Assembly (NCBI RefSeq): GCF_003044275.1
Contig: NZ_PZPL01000002.1
Span: forward strand, 186,001-250,000
Source: Rathayibacter caricis DSM 15933
GTDB lineage: Bacteria > Actinomycetota > Actinomycetes > Actinomycetales > Microbacteriaceae
DNA: 64,000 nt
Direction: 5' to 3'
The notes under the pieces are model-generated. The model worked only from the letters and a program-made list of their open reading frames with translations. It had not been told where the DNA came from and ran no database searches. The position numbers and the translations under genes are program-made. Positions 14,797-24,141 of this stretch are shown in pieces (position 1 is the stretch's first letter; each line of letters opens with the position of its first letter).

Positions 14797-15159
14797 TCAC
14801 CGGGACCCCGCGAGCTCCTCCTTGGAGGCGTTCTCCTGAATGATCACGGGCGAGGCGTGGATGCAGACGATACGGAGGGTGCCGGGGCCGGTGTTCGTGA
14901 AGGCATGCCAGACGTCGGCGCGGACGACTGCGCTGTCGCCGGCGAGTGCGATGAACGTCTCGGCGCCGACGCGAATGGTCGCCTCGCCTTCGAGGACGGT
15001 CCAAGTCTCGGTGTACGGATGACGGTGCAGTCCTGGTCCCTGTCCGGGGTCATTGGTGACGAGAAAGAAGGAGACGGCGGATCCGAACGCGATTCCCTCG
15101 AAGCGCAGCGTCCGGGAATCGCTGACGCGAATGTCCTCGGCGTTGATGATGACGGTCAT
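14797..15159 (-). CDS. Cupin-domain protein
   Basis: A 120-residue single cupin. Motif 1 is GPGLHRHPYTETWTVLEGEA, with the H-x-H and E metal ligands, and motif 2 is GDSAVVRADVWHAFTNTGPG, with the final histidine. Small cupins of this type bind a metal and act as dioxygenases, isomerases or ligand sensors; the substrate is unknown. It is divergent from an ArsR-like regulator starting about 60 bases away, which probably controls it. Confidence 0.85.
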   Translation of the reverse strand: MTVIINAEDIRVSDSRTLRFEGIAFGSAVSFFLVTNDPGQGPGLHRHPYTETWTVLEGEATIRVGAETFIALAGDSAVVRADVWHAFTNTGPGTLRIVCIHASPVIIQENASKEELAGSR

Positions 15160-15222
15160 GACGTCTCCCTTCGATTCGTTCGAGCATGGAGCGGGCGTCG
15201 GCTACGCCGTTAGCCTTTCGGT

Positions 15223-16209
15223 GTGCGTCGAAAGCGGGTGGAGTTCCGGTTGGCGTCGGACGACGTCTCGGCAATCCGGTTCGGGGTCTCCCCGGGGTAC
15301 GAGTTGTGCCATGCGGTTCGCGTCCTCGCCTCCCCGCAGGCGCACCCTCTTCAGTGGGGGTGGTTGCGCGGCGCACGCAGACGCGTGCCGAGTGCTGCGT
15401 TCGATTTTCTGCGGCTCGTGATCGGTGACGACGGGTACCTGCCGGATTTCCTCACGTCGACGCCGAGATGGGATCTCACCCCGGAGCAGGAGCATCAGCG
15501 ATTGACCGAAGCGGATCTTCGCCCGATGGTTGTGGATCTCGGCAAGCGGGCCGATCGGGCTACGGGGTCCCAGCGTGACGCGCTCCTCACGCTTCGAGAC
15601 GACCCGGAGCGCACCCGCGTCCTCGTGAGCGACGCGTGGCGGGAGCTGTGGGAGGCGGTGCTGGCACCGCACTGGCCCGTGATCCAGCAGATCCTGAGCG
15701 CTGACATCGCTGCCCGATCACGCCGGACGAGCAGCGACGGCATCGGTGCGATGGTGAACGCCATCGATGACGCGATCAACTGGAAGCCGGACGCGGTCGT
15801 CGTCGAACTCGCCCGGCACGACGAGGTGCTCGACTGCCGAGGAAGCGGTCTGGTGCTCGTACCCTCGGTCATGTCCCGCCGCTGCGCGGCGCTGACCGAG
15901 CTCCCAGCCCACCCGACCCTGTTCTACCCGGCTCTCGGTGTGACGGAGTCGTGGACGAGCTCCGCCGCGGACACCGCGAGCTCGGTGATCGCCCTTCTCG
16001 GCGAGGGACGCGCGCGCATCCTTCTCAGCCTTCACACGCCGCTGTCCACCTCGGAAGCCGCGGCGGCCGCGGGCCTCGCGATCTCCACCGCGTCGCACCA
16101 CCTGAGCGTCCTCCGCGCGGCACACCTCATCAGCTCTCGCCGAGAGGGCTCCTCCGTCGTCCACGACCGGACTCCGCTCGGAGAAGCGCTCGTGAACGGC
16201 GCCTCCTGA
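15223..16209 (+). CDS. DUF5937/ArsR-type winged-helix regulator
   Basis: A 328-residue regulator. The N-terminal domain starts VEFRLASDDVSAIRFGVSPG YEL (DUF5937-type, about 130 residues), followed by a helical middle part. The C-terminal ArsR-like winged helix comprises ILLSLHTPLSTSEAAAAAGL, AISTASHHLSVLRAAHLI and SSRREGSSVVHDRT. Such proteins repress nearby genes and respond to unknown ligands. The family usually begins at the valine encoded by the GTG at 15238, so that start is an alternative. Divergent from the cupin gene. Confidence 0.8.
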   Translation: MRRKRVEFRLASDDVSAIRFGVSPGYELCHAVRVLASPQAHPLQWGWLRGARRRVPSAAFDFLRLVIGDDGYLPDFLTSTPRWDLTPEQEHQRLTEADLRPMVVDLGKRADRATGSQRDALLTLRDDPERTRVLVSDAWRELWEAVLAPHWPVIQQILSADIAARSRRTSSDGIGAMVNAIDDAINWKPDAVVVELARHDEVLDCRGSGLVLVPSVMSRRCAALTELPAHPTLFYPALGVTESWTSSAADTASSVIALLGEGRARILLSLHTPLSTSEAAAAAGLAISTASHHLSVLRAAHLISSRREGSSVVHDRTPLGEALVNGAS

Positions 16210-16369
16210 ACGCGCTGCCCCGGCACCCATGCAGTAGCCGGGTTCCGCGGGATCCGCGTTTCGAGCGAGATCGAAAGGCTGTGCTCTTTGGTGCCGTGCC
16301 GGAAGTCTGGGCGCGTCGCTCGCCGCGACTCTCCTGAACACTCCGCACCATCAAACAAAGGGAATCGAC

Positions 16370-16750
16370 ATGACCGAGTACTTCCTGACCGTGCCGCACG
16401 ACACCGCCGACGAGCCCACCATGGAGTCGATGCAGGACCTCGACCCTGCGTTCCTCGAGCAGATGATGACGGCCGTCGACGCCTTCAACTCCGCCCTCAA
16501 GGAGTCCGGTGCCTTCCGCTACGCCGGCGGCCTGCAGCCGCCGAGCACCGCGAAGACCGTCCACATCGAGGAGAAGACGACCCGAGTGCTCGAGGAGCCC
16601 TTCGTCGCAGCACCGTCGTACGTGGGCGGTTTCTGGATCATCGAAGCCGACGACGAGGCCACAGCGACCGCCTGGGCGGAGCAGGCCGCGCGAGCCCTCG
16701 GCAGCCGCATCGAAGTGCGCGCCCTCCAGGAGGAGCTGTCCGAGGACTGA
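16370..16750 (+). CDS. YciI-like (YCII) domain protein
   Basis: A 126-residue ferredoxin-like alpha-beta protein of the YCII family: EYFLTVPHDTADEP, FNSALKESGAFRYAGGLQPP, then the typical SYVGGFWIIEADDEATATAW and a final strand IEVRALQE. AAAGGGA lies ahead of the ATG. YCII proteins are often paired with ECF sigma factors or regulators; here the upstream regulator at 15223 may be a partner. Enzymatic activity is unknown for the family. Confidence 0.8.
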   Translation: MTEYFLTVPHDTADEPTMESMQDLDPAFLEQMMTAVDAFNSALKESGAFRYAGGLQPPSTAKTVHIEEKTTRVLEEPFVAAPSYVGGFWIIEADDEATATAWAEQAARALGSRIEVRALQEELSED

Positions 16751-16854
16751 CCGGGCATGCGCCGGAAGCGCGACGTGGCGCGTCCTGCCCTCGACAGCCA
16801 CTCGAGGGGAGGCCGCGTCACGCCGCGTTCACCCCGCACTCGTAGCCTCCACGC

Positions 16855-17418
16855 ATGTCCGAGAGCATAGGCGGCAGAACGCATGCACACCGGCGAGCAC
16901 GTCGAAGGGCTGCGCTCCTGGTCGGCCTGCTCATCGCGCTGATCGTCGCTGGCGCGGCGCTCTGGCAACGCGCCAACCCCTTCGTCATCGAGACCGCAAT
17001 CGAGATCGAGGCCCCACCGGAAGTGGTTTGGGACGTCTTGACCGACTTCGAGGCGTACCCGGAGTGGAACCCCTCGCTTGTCGGCATGACCGGCGCCCTC
17101 GAGCCGGGCAGCACGCTCCGATTCGCCACCGATGCGACCGACGAGGCCCTCGTCTTCGAACCCGTGGTGCGCGAAGTCAGAAGGTATGAGCACCTGCGGT
17201 GGGAGGGCACCCTCCTGATCACCGGGCTCTTCGACGGTGAGCACAGTTTCACCCTTGAACCGACAGCGGCAGGTCACACCCTCCTCACCCAGGCAGAGTT
17301 TTTCCGAGGAGTTACCGTACCCTTCCTCACCCGGTGGCTCACCGACAACACAAAGCCCGACTTCATCGCGATGAACGAAGCACTCAAGACACGCAGTGAA
17401 GACTCGGCAGGCCACTAG
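16855..17418 (+). CDS. Membrane-anchored SRPBCC (START-like) protein
   Basis: A 187-residue protein. An arginine-rich N-terminus and one membrane helix (about residues 21-38, LLVGLLIALIVAGAALW) precede an SRPBCC domain: IETAIEIEAPPEVVWDVLTD, FEAYPEWNPSLVGM, ending with a long C-terminal helix (FLTRWLTDNTKPDFIAMNEA). The fold has a deep hydrophobic ligand pocket. A lipid- or polyketide-binding role is possible, but no substrate is indicated. No strong ribosome-binding site. Confidence 0.8.
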   Translation: MSESIGGRTHAHRRARRRAALLVGLLIALIVAGAALWQRANPFVIETAIEIEAPPEVVWDVLTDFEAYPEWNPSLVGMTGALEPGSTLRFATDATDEALVFEPVVREVRRYEHLRWEGTLLITGLFDGEHSFTLEPTAAGHTLLTQAEFFRGVTVPFLTRWLTDNTKPDFIAMNEALKTRSEDSAGH

Positions 17419-17816
17419 CGTCCGTCGCTTCACATATGTCAGTCGTCCCGAATCGAGGAACTGCTCAAGAGCGCCCATCGCTCGATGAGCGCCGACATGC
17501 CTCCAGGATTCCGGAGGCGATTCCACAAGGCAACGGATACGGGCGTGCCGCGACTCTCGCCCGAGGCGTCCTTCTGGTGAGCGGTCGGCCATGCCTCACG
17601 AAACGCCGAGTGGACATCAGAACGCGCGGTCAAGTTGCGCCCGGTAGTCGCGTTCGTACTGAGATGCCGAGGAGGCGTCGGCAGCTGCCGCCGCGACCTT
17701 CGTCCAACTCGCACCGCTGCCTTCAGTCTCTTGACACTGTCGTCGACCCATCATCATCATCTCAATGACGCTCGGTGGCGGCGTGCCACCGACATCCGCA
17801 GAGAAAGGGCGCACCG
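17419..17816. other. 398 bases with no supported gene
   Basis: Frames on both strands are open, but none has a start with ribosome-binding site and a family-like sequence. A minus-strand frame ending ASQYERDYRAQLDRAF at 17617 is weakly protein-like. A TCATCATCATCAT run lies near 17750. Confidence 0.4.
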
Positions 17817-18269
17817 ATGCCCACCACGATCTTCGTCAACCTGGCCGTCACCGATCTCGCCCGGTCCCGGGCGTTCTTCGAATCGCTCGGGTACTCCATC
17901 AACGAGGGCTTCAGCGACGAGAACGCCGTCAGCGTGGTGATCAGCGACACGATCACCGCGATGCTGCTCACGCGGGAGTTCTTCGCCGAGTTCACCAGCA
18001 AGCCGATCATCGACGCCACCACCTCGACCGAGGTGCAGCTCGCCCTCAGCGCCGAGAGCAAGGACGAGGTCGACGCCGTTCACGAGAAGGCCCTCGCCGC
18101 GGGCGCGACGCCCGCCGGCGAGCAGGACCACGGCTTCATGTACTCGAAGAGCTTCGACGACCCGGACGGCCACCACTGGGACTTCGTCTGGATGGACCCG
18201 GCCGCCGCAGCCGGCGGTGCGCCGGAGCTCAGCATCGACGAGATCCGGGGGAACACGACGCACAGCTGA
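17817..18269 (+). CDS. VOC family protein (lactoylglutathione-lyase-like)
   Basis: A 150-residue VOC protein: TIFVNLAVTDLARSRAFFES LGY at the start, a central region with ITAMLLTREFFAEFT, and SFDDPDGHHWDFVWMDP at the metal-binding C-terminus. AAAGGG seven bases before the ATG fixes this start over longer alternatives. This subgroup (VOC with a -DPDGH-W- motif) is widespread and mostly uncharacterised. It is one of three VOC-containing genes within 6 kb. Confidence 0.88.
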   Translation: MPTTIFVNLAVTDLARSRAFFESLGYSINEGFSDENAVSVVISDTITAMLLTREFFAEFTSKPIIDATTSTEVQLALSAESKDEVDAVHEKALAAGATPAGEQDHGFMYSKSFDDPDGHHWDFVWMDPAAAAGGAPELSIDEIRGNTTHS

Positions 18270-18399
18270 GTCGCTTCCCATGGCTGACTCGTCGTCGAGA
18301 CCACCCCGAAAAGAACCGTGGGCCGTCGGCTAGGAGTCAATTCGGCCGTGGCTATTTGTCCCGATATTCAGCACAGCGTCCGCAGGAATGGAGGCGACG

Positions 18400-19077
18400 A
18401 TGGCAGCCGATGAAAGTACTTCCCGGCTTGTGATTCTCGGACCGCGCGATTTCCATGCGGCGTCAGGAGTAGCGGATTGGCGGGTGCTGTTCTGGGGAGC
18501 TCACTGCTTCTACCGCACCACCTCTTTCGCGGAGGCCGCCGCCTTCGTCGTTGGCATCGCGGAGGTAGCGGAGCGCCTTGATCATGCTCCCGACATCGAT
18601 ATGCGCGCGGAAGGCGTCACTGTGCGTACCTGCAGCCGACCGGACGGAGCGTTGAGCGTCGCTGACGTCGATCTGGCCGCCGCGGTCAGTGTCGTCGCGC
18701 ATCGACTCGGCCTCACGTCCGACCCGAGCATGCTGCAGGTCGTGGGGATCGCCGTGGCCCAAGACGCCGGCATCGATACGCGACCGTTCTGGGAGGCAGC
18801 CTTCGGCTATGAGCGCGTCGGGGAAGAAGACCTTCTCGACCCGTTGCGACGCGGACCACATCTCTGGTTCCACGAGCTGCGCACCCCGCGCCCGGGCCGA
18901 GGACGCACCCACATCGACGTCTCGGTGCCCGCCGACGAGGCCGAAAAGCGCGTGCAGGCTGCTGTTACCGCCGGCGGCCGCATCGTGGACGCCAGCGAAG
19001 CCCCCAAGTGGTGGACCCTCGCCTCACCCGACAACCACGGCATCGACATCGCCGGATGGGCCGATTGGGACGGCTAA
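18400..19077 (+). CDS. Pterin-dehydratase-like / VOC fusion protein
   Basis: A 225-residue two-domain protein. The N-terminal part (about 25-100) resembles pterin-4a-carbinolamine dehydratase: RTTSFAEAAAFVVGIAEVAE, RLDHAPDIDMRAEGVTVRTC, GALSVADVDLAAAVSVVAH. The usual paired active-site histidines are reduced to a single H in D-H-A-P, so catalysis is doubtful. The C-terminal part (110-225) is a VOC half ending WWTLASPDNHGIDIAGW. Such fusions occur in actinobacteria without assigned function. GGAGG five bases before the ATG at 18400 supports this start over 18388. Confidence 0.8.
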   Translation: MAADESTSRLVILGPRDFHAASGVADWRVLFWGAHCFYRTTSFAEAAAFVVGIAEVAERLDHAPDIDMRAEGVTVRTCSRPDGALSVADVDLAAAVSVVAHRLGLTSDPSMLQVVGIAVAQDAGIDTRPFWEAAFGYERVGEEDLLDPLRRGPHLWFHELRTPRPGRGRTHIDVSVPADEAEKRVQAAVTAGGRIVDASEAPKWWTLASPDNHGIDIAGWADWDG

Positions 19078-19146
19078 AGCCCAGCTGAGTTCCGTCTGTT
19101 CGGGGCAAAAACGGTCAGGTCAGACCTGATCCGACTGCCAAGTCGG

Positions 19147-20289
19147 TCAGCGCAAGCTTCGGAAAAAGGCGCGCACGTCCTCCAGCCACACCTCGGGCGC
19201 TTCCAGAGCCATGAAGTGTCCGCCGCGCTCGGTCTCCGTCCAGCGCACGATCCGGTTCTCCCGCTCCGCGTACCGGCGAATGGCCACGTCCTGCGTCAGG
19301 GAGACGAGGACGGCCGTCGGCACACCCGAGACCGATTTCGTCCATGCTTCCGGATTGTGCATCGTCTCCCAGTACAGATTCGCGGAGGATCCGGCGGTTC
19401 CCGTGAACCAGTAGATGCTTGCGTCAGCGAGCAGCGTCGGCAGAAATGCCGGGTCCTTGGTGAGGACGTGGTGCGGGTCGGACCACTCTGCGAACTTCTC
19501 GGCGATCCACGCGAGTTGACCGGCTGGCGAATCGGTCAGCGCGTACGCGAGGGTCTGCGGGCGGGTCTGCTGTTGTTCCCGGTAGCCGCTCATCTCGGCG
19601 AGGAAGTGCTGCTGCCGCTGCACCCGCTCCTTCTCCGCCTCGGTCAGTTCGTCGGGGTTGTCGTCGGGGCCGGGGAAGTTGACGAGGGCGTTCACGTGCA
19701 CGCCGATCACGGCGTCCGGGTGAGCTCGAGCGCATTGCGGCCCGATGAACGCGCCGGCGTCGCCTCCCTGCACTGCAAACCGTTCGTAGCCGAGCGTGAA
19801 CATGAGGTCGCCGAGCGCGTCACCCATGCGCAGATCGGTCCAGCCCTCGCCCGCGAGAGGACTCGAGAATCCGTGTCCGGGGAGGGACGGGATGACGACG
19901 TGGAAGGCGTCCGCCGCGTCACCTCCGTGCGCGGTCGGGTTCACGAGGGGCCCGATCAGGTCCACGAACTCGAGGAAGGAGCCCGGCCAGCCGTGCAGCA
20001 GCAGCAACGGCGTCGCCTCGTCGTGCTTCGATGTCACGTGGATCGCGTGGACGCGCTGCCCATCGATCTCCGTGACGATCTGCGGGAACGCGTTGAGACG
20101 ATCCTGCGTCATCGACCAGTCCTGCTCCTGCCATGCCTGGACAGCAGTCCTCAACCACGACGCAGGCACTCCCTTGGCCCACTCCTCGCCGGGGAGCTGC
20201 TCGGCGAAACGCGTTCGTCGAAGACGGTCGATCAGATCCTCGACCTCGACCGGCGTCACATCGATGCGGAACGGCTGCACTTCGGACAT
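19147..20289 (-). CDS. Epoxide hydrolase family protein
   Basis: A 380-residue alpha/beta hydrolase with an N-terminal epoxide-hydrolase (EHN) segment: PFRIDVTPVEVEDLIDRLRR, DWSMTQDRLNAFPQIVTEID. The oxyanion motif is LLLLHGWPGSFLEFVDLI, the nucleophile elbow VQGGDAGAF with aspartate as nucleophile, and the late catalytic histidine lies in ERGGHFMALE. It should open epoxides by ester intermediate; substrate unknown. GAGGAGAG before the ATG supports this start. Monocistronic as far as visible. Confidence 0.92.
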   Translation of the reverse strand: MSEVQPFRIDVTPVEVEDLIDRLRRTRFAEQLPGEEWAKGVPASWLRTAVQAWQEQDWSMTQDRLNAFPQIVTEIDGQRVHAIHVTSKHDEATPLLLLHGWPGSFLEFVDLIGPLVNPTAHGGDAADAFHVVIPSLPGHGFSSPLAGEGWTDLRMGDALGDLMFTLGYERFAVQGGDAGAFIGPQCARAHPDAVIGVHVNALVNFPGPDDNPDELTEAEKERVQRQQHFLAEMSGYREQQQTRPQTLAYALTDSPAGQLAWIAEKFAEWSDPHHVLTKDPAFLPTLLADASIYWFTGTAGSSANLYWETMHNPEAWTKSVSGVPTAVLVSLTQDVAIRRYAERENRIVRWTETERGGHFMALEAPEVWLEDVRAFFRSLR

Positions 20290-20574
20290 TGCGCTCTCCT
20301 CACGATCAAGCCTGCCCACCTACGATCTCCCCGCCCGGACTCGAACCGCAATCCATTCACCAAGACGTCATCGACTGGATTCGAGAATCGCGAACGTTCG
20401 GGCGGCGCTGCGTTTCCCGCGACTGATCAGAGAAGCACGTCAACGCCAGCGCCTCTTCTCTGCGCGGTGCTGATGGTGGGGAGATCGTCGGCTGCTGCTC
20501 ACACCGCCGAAACGTGCACGCCGCACACTCGATTCAGACGCCGAACCACCTGGACGGAAGGGTCGACGAGACCG

Positions 20575-20859
20575 ATGACTCTGCACCTGACCCGCACTCA
20601 CCAGAACCGGTGGATCGCCCGACGACCGCGCAGCCGCTCCATCGCCGGAATCATCACTCTCCTCAATCCCGGCCAAGTTCCGCCCGTGTTCCGCGCCGAA
20701 GCGCGCACCCCCTTCACCGACGAACGACGACTCCTGCAGGACTCCAACACCCTCGAGATCGCGTTCGCGCGCACCATCGCCTCCCACATCCGCGCAACCG
20801 AACCGGCCTCGTTCATCGACGAGAGAGCGGACGTCGACGACACGGAGCAAGTCGCCTAA
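20575..20859 (+). CDS. Small hypothetical protein, 94 residues
   Basis: A basic N-terminal half (MTLHLTRTHQNRWIARRPRS) leads into LLNPGQVPPVFRAEARTPFT and an acidic C-terminal tail, DERADVDDTEQVA. Frame use is plausible but no family is recognised and the ribosome-binding site is weak. The 285 bases before it (20290-20574) show no supported gene. Confidence 0.4.
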   Translation: MTLHLTRTHQNRWIARRPRSRSIAGIITLLNPGQVPPVFRAEARTPFTDERRLLQDSNTLEIAFARTIASHIRATEPASFIDERADVDDTEQVA

Positions 20860-20960
20860 CAGCAGCGCCCGAGCACCAGGTCCTCGACCGACGCCGTCGT
20901 CGACGGTGATCGAAGCGGCTACCACCTCAACTGCTCAGAACACAGGTCATCCCGCACGGA

Positions 20961-21251
20961 TTACTCGTTCCAGGTGACGGAGAACTCGTCCCGGCCGCCC
21001 GGATCAAGGAACAGCTCGAGCGCACTCATCGCCTTCGGCGCGTCCTCCGCGGAGAACAGCGCGATCCGCAGGCTCAACCCAAAGCGATCTTCCGTCACCA
21101 CGACCGGACCGAGACCGGGAATGACGACCACGAATCCGCCCTTCGGCCGTGGACGGCGTTCCCCTGCCAACAGACGACGCCGAAGGTTCCGCACACCCAA
21201 CGCCGGCTTGCGCGACCGCACCCGCGCGATGAGAACAATCGGCTGAGACAT
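20961..21251 (-). CDS. Small hypothetical protein, 96 residues
   Basis: Starts MSQPIVLIARVRSRKPALGV and has a basic linker, then a compact strand-rich part: GGFVVVIPGLGPVVVTEDRF, GLSLRIALFSAEDAPKAMSA. GGGAGG just before the ATG is a good ribosome-binding site. No family recognised. It is convergent with the gene at 20575. Confidence 0.5.
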   Translation of the reverse strand: MSQPIVLIARVRSRKPALGVRNLRRRLLAGERRPRPKGGFVVVIPGLGPVVVTEDRFGLSLRIALFSAEDAPKAMSALELFLDPGGRDEFSVTWNE

Positions 21252-21397
21252 CACCCCTCCCTACCCGTCGATGGCCTGGACACCGTCGTGACCGCACGGT
21301 TGCCGTCAGCACTACACACAACACCACCGGTTCCCCGACGACGAGAACGTGGTCACTTCCTCAAACGCCGTTAACCTTTCTGGCTCAGCCTGGACAC

Positions 21398-21607
21398 ATG
21401 ACTACTGACCTCGATGCTGACCAGGTCGTCCGCGATGCGACCGCCGCCGTGCGTAAGAAATTCCCTGATCGCTCCGAGAGCGATATCGAGGCCATCGTGC
21501 GGGAGGAGCTGAGCAAGCTCCTGGACCGGCCCGTGCAGGACTACCTTTCCGTCCTCACAGAACGCGCGGCGAAGCAGCGACTCAAGCACGACACATCAAC
21601 GACCTGA
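21398..21607 (+). CDS. Three-helix-bundle domain protein
   Basis: A 69-residue helical protein: ADQVVRDATAAVRKKFPDRS, ESDIEAIVREELSKLLDRPV, QDYLSVLTERAAKQRL. The A-x-x-x-V-x-x-x-F-P-x-x-S-x-x-x-I-x-x-x-V pattern matches small three-helix dimerisation domains common in actinobacteria, whose role is unknown. Its stop lies two bases before the start of the next gene, so the two are probably cotranscribed. Confidence 0.65.
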   Translation: MTTDLDADQVVRDATAAVRKKFPDRSESDIEAIVREELSKLLDRPVQDYLSVLTERAAKQRLKHDTSTT

Positions 21608-21609
21608 CC

Positions 21610-22049
21610 ATGCGAGCCGAGACGCTATGTCGCCTCGACGTTTTTGCCGCCGTCGTGGCAAGCGGCGCCGCATCCCTCATGCTGTCGTCCTGCGCGATGG
21701 GGTGCGACGAAGTCGGCTACCGCAACGAGCTGCGCGTGACCGTGACCGGCGAGAATCGCGACAACGTCACTGACGTGCGGCTCTGCGCCGACGGTATTTG
21801 CGCCTACCACTCGCAGGAGGCCGCCCCCTCGACAGGACGCTCCTACTGGGTCACTCACGCCGTCTCCGACCTGTGGACCTACGACTTTGGAGACCACCAT
21901 CCCATTCCGTGCAACTGACCCTCCTCGACGACACCGGCCACACTCTTGACGAGCAGGAGCACGCGATCGACTGGACCCTCACCGACGAACCCAACGGTCC
22001 CGGATGCGGCTGGCGCGCAGACCCCTACGACCTCACGATCAGCATTTGA
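21610..22049 (+). pseudogene. Lipoprotein gene with a frameshift
   Basis: A signal peptide with a lipobox ending L-S-S-C (C28) is followed by an extracytoplasmic part rich in strands and cysteines (RVTVTGENRDNVTDVRLCAD). The frame stops at 21918 shortly after DLWTYDFGDHHP. A second frame, open from before 21900, continues sensibly (SVQLTLLDDTGHTLDEQEHA, IDWTLTDEPNGPGCGWRADP) to 22049. One base near 21900 separates them. The intact protein would be about 146 residues. Function unknown. The 262 bases after it hold no supported gene. Confidence 0.5.
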
Positions 22050-22311
22050 AGGGATCCGGAGGGCGACTTGCACGGCACCGGTGACAAGACAAGGGCGCCG
22101 GCACGTCATGGTCTTCAACAATTTAAGGCGTGGGCGCCGCCGCTCAACACTCAGCATGTCGACGGCCTCGCCCCTCGCCCAGTCATCACTAGATTCATTC
22201 TCAGGACGATGGGCGCGATGAGTTCACAGGCTGGCCCTTCCCGTGCTGGTGGGAGGACCTTGGCGCGGCGTAGCATCCGGTCAACTTGTCTCACCGAGAA
22301 GGAGGCCGTCA

Positions 22312-23172
22312 GTGTCGCGCCACACGCTCGAGCTGCCAGAAGTCGATCTCGTCTATGACGTCCACGGGCCATTACCCACATTGGACGGGCGTCCGCCTCT
22401 GGTCATGATCGGCCAGCCCATGGACGCCAGTGGCTTCAGCGCGCAGGTCGCTCTGTTCGATGACCGCACCGTCGTGACCTACGACCCGCGCGGCCTTGGA
22501 CGAAGCGAACGCAAGGACGGCGGAGTCACTAACGAGCCGGACACCCAAGCTGAGGACGTTCATGCGCTCATTCAAGCTCTCGGCGCCGGCGCGGTGGATC
22601 TGTTCGCCAGCAGCGGTGGCGCGGTCGGCGCGCTCGCGCTGGTCACGGCGTACCCGCACGACGTGGCGACTCTCATCGCGCACGAACCTCCGATCGACTG
22701 CGTCCTGCCAGATGCAGAAACCGTCCAAGCCGCCCGGGAGGCTTACACCCGGGTGTACCAGGACAAAGGTTTCGGTGCTGGCATGGCCGCGTTCATCGCG
22801 ATGACCTCCTGGGAAGGTGACATCACCGAGGAGTACCTCGCCCAGCCCGCACCGGACCCGGCCACGTTCGGTCTGCCGACCGAAGACGACGGCGCGCGGG
22901 AGGACCCCCTGCTCTCCAAGCGGTCCTGGGCTGTGCCCCACTATCAGCCAGACATTGATGCATTGAAGGCGGCCCCGACCAGGATCGTGATCGCAGTCGG
23001 AGAGGAATCCTTGAAGGTCTACACCGGCCGAACCGCCATCGCTCTGGCCGACCGACTCGGCCAGCAAGCCACCGTCTTCCCGAGCCACCACGGCGGATTC
23101 ATGGGCGGCGAATTCGGCTATGCCGGCCAGCCTGAAGCGTTCGCCGCCAAACTCCGCGACGTACTCAACTAG
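22312..23172 (+). CDS. Alpha/beta hydrolase
   Basis: A 286-residue alpha/beta-fold hydrolase: LVYDVHGPLPTLDGRPPLVM, then VVTYDPRGLGRSER, and a nucleophile elbow DLFASSGGAVGALALV (serine in S-S-G-G in place of the usual G-x-S-x-G). The late histidine is in FPSHHGGFMGG. The strand 6 to acid region is DALKAAPTRIVIAVGEESL. GGAGG seven bases before the GTG sets the start. Possible substrates include esters or lactones; none indicated by neighbours. Confidence 0.88.
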   Translation: MSRHTLELPEVDLVYDVHGPLPTLDGRPPLVMIGQPMDASGFSAQVALFDDRTVVTYDPRGLGRSERKDGGVTNEPDTQAEDVHALIQALGAGAVDLFASSGGAVGALALVTAYPHDVATLIAHEPPIDCVLPDAETVQAAREAYTRVYQDKGFGAGMAAFIAMTSWEGDITEEYLAQPAPDPATFGLPTEDDGAREDPLLSKRSWAVPHYQPDIDALKAAPTRIVIAVGEESLKVYTGRTAIALADRLGQQATVFPSHHGGFMGGEFGYAGQPEAFAAKLRDVLN

Positions 23173-23457
23173 CCCTAGCTCCTCCTCTGCGACGTATCCA
23201 CGTTCAAGGCGCGTAGGCAAACTCCAGCGCACGTGCATTTGCAGAAGAGCCCACAGCGAGAGTTCGGCCGCGGCGTTCAACGCTTGAGCGAGTACTGGGC
23301 GATTTCGACTCCGGTGGTGGGGGTGACGCTTCGCTTCAGCACCAGACCGGTTCGATCGGAGTTGCCGAATAGGTGCTGCCCACAGAGCAGGTCGTCCGCG
23401 ACGCGAGTTGATTGAGGGCGCGCGAGGGAGTGAACCTGCGGACGATTGGCTCGAGGA

Positions 23458-23874
23458 TTATTCGACGCGGGTGGCGACTCGATCGCAGAGAGTCGTCCAC
23501 TCGCCGTTGGGCTTGAATTCCCAATGGTGATTCTGAGTGCGGCCATCGTCACTGAAAGTGATCGTGGCGCGTTCGGTAGCTCCGGTGAAGGTCCAGCTCG
23601 CACCGTCGCAGGTCACAAGGTACTCCCGAGCAAATCCGTGGTTCTCGATGCTCCACGAGAAGTAGGTGCCTCGCTCCGCGTCCCAGCCGAGGAAGCTCAG
23701 AGTGTCAAACGGGCCGTTCGCCCGTTCGTCCTGCACGACGAACTGCTCGCCCGAGTGCCAGCGGGCCGAGTGCACACTTCGCCACTCGGCACCATCAAGG
23801 TCCGCACCATAGGCCGTTCCCGTGGCACTCCAGTCTCCGACGAAAATGGCCAGCGCCTCATGCCCATCAGTCAT
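23458..23874 (-). CDS. DUF1579-like beta-barrel protein
   Basis: A 138-residue protein starting MTDGHEALAIFVGDWSATGT, a pattern of lipocalin-like DUF1579 proteins (L-x-x-x-x-G-x-W-x-x-x-G). Repeated strands follow: FVVQDERANGPFDTLSFLGW, GTYFSWSIENHGFAREYLVT, FTGATERATITFSDDGRT. An upstream ATG at 23910 adds a weak N-terminus; the later start is preferred. Function unknown. The 285 bases between this gene and the hydrolase show no supported gene. Confidence 0.7.
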   Translation of the reverse strand: MTDGHEALAIFVGDWSATGTAYGADLDGAEWRSVHSARWHSGEQFVVQDERANGPFDTLSFLGWDAERGTYFSWSIENHGFAREYLVTCDGASWTFTGATERATITFSDDGRTQNHHWEFKPNGEWTTLCDRVATRVE

Positions 23875-24141
23875 GCCCCTCATCCTGCTCCGCGTCGAAA
23901 GCGAGGACAAGATGTCGGTTTCGCACCTCCGGGCTCAGCGCCGATCGGCGTTGGTGCGCCCTCACAGCAACGCTGCAGGCGGACCCAACCGGCAAAGCCG
24001 CCGACTCGGCGATGCCACGGACCTCGCCGAACAGTGCCGGCGCTCGTGCTTGCCCTCGCCGTGCCGTCGCTCCGGTGGCTGCTGGTCCTTCGGAACCGTA
24101 GCCGTCGACGGTGGACTAGACGCCCCAGACGTAGTCGGCCG

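Noticed and set aside
20331..20353. tRNA T-arm-like GGTTCGAGTCC on the minus strand
   Set aside because: The flanking stem does not pair over five positions, and no anticodon or D-arm or CCA end is present. At most an attachment-site remnant.
19216..20859. 547-codon plus-strand frame opposite the epoxide hydrolase
   Set aside because: Antisense shadow of a clear epoxide hydrolase; only its last 94 codons (from 20575) look protein-like and are listed separately.
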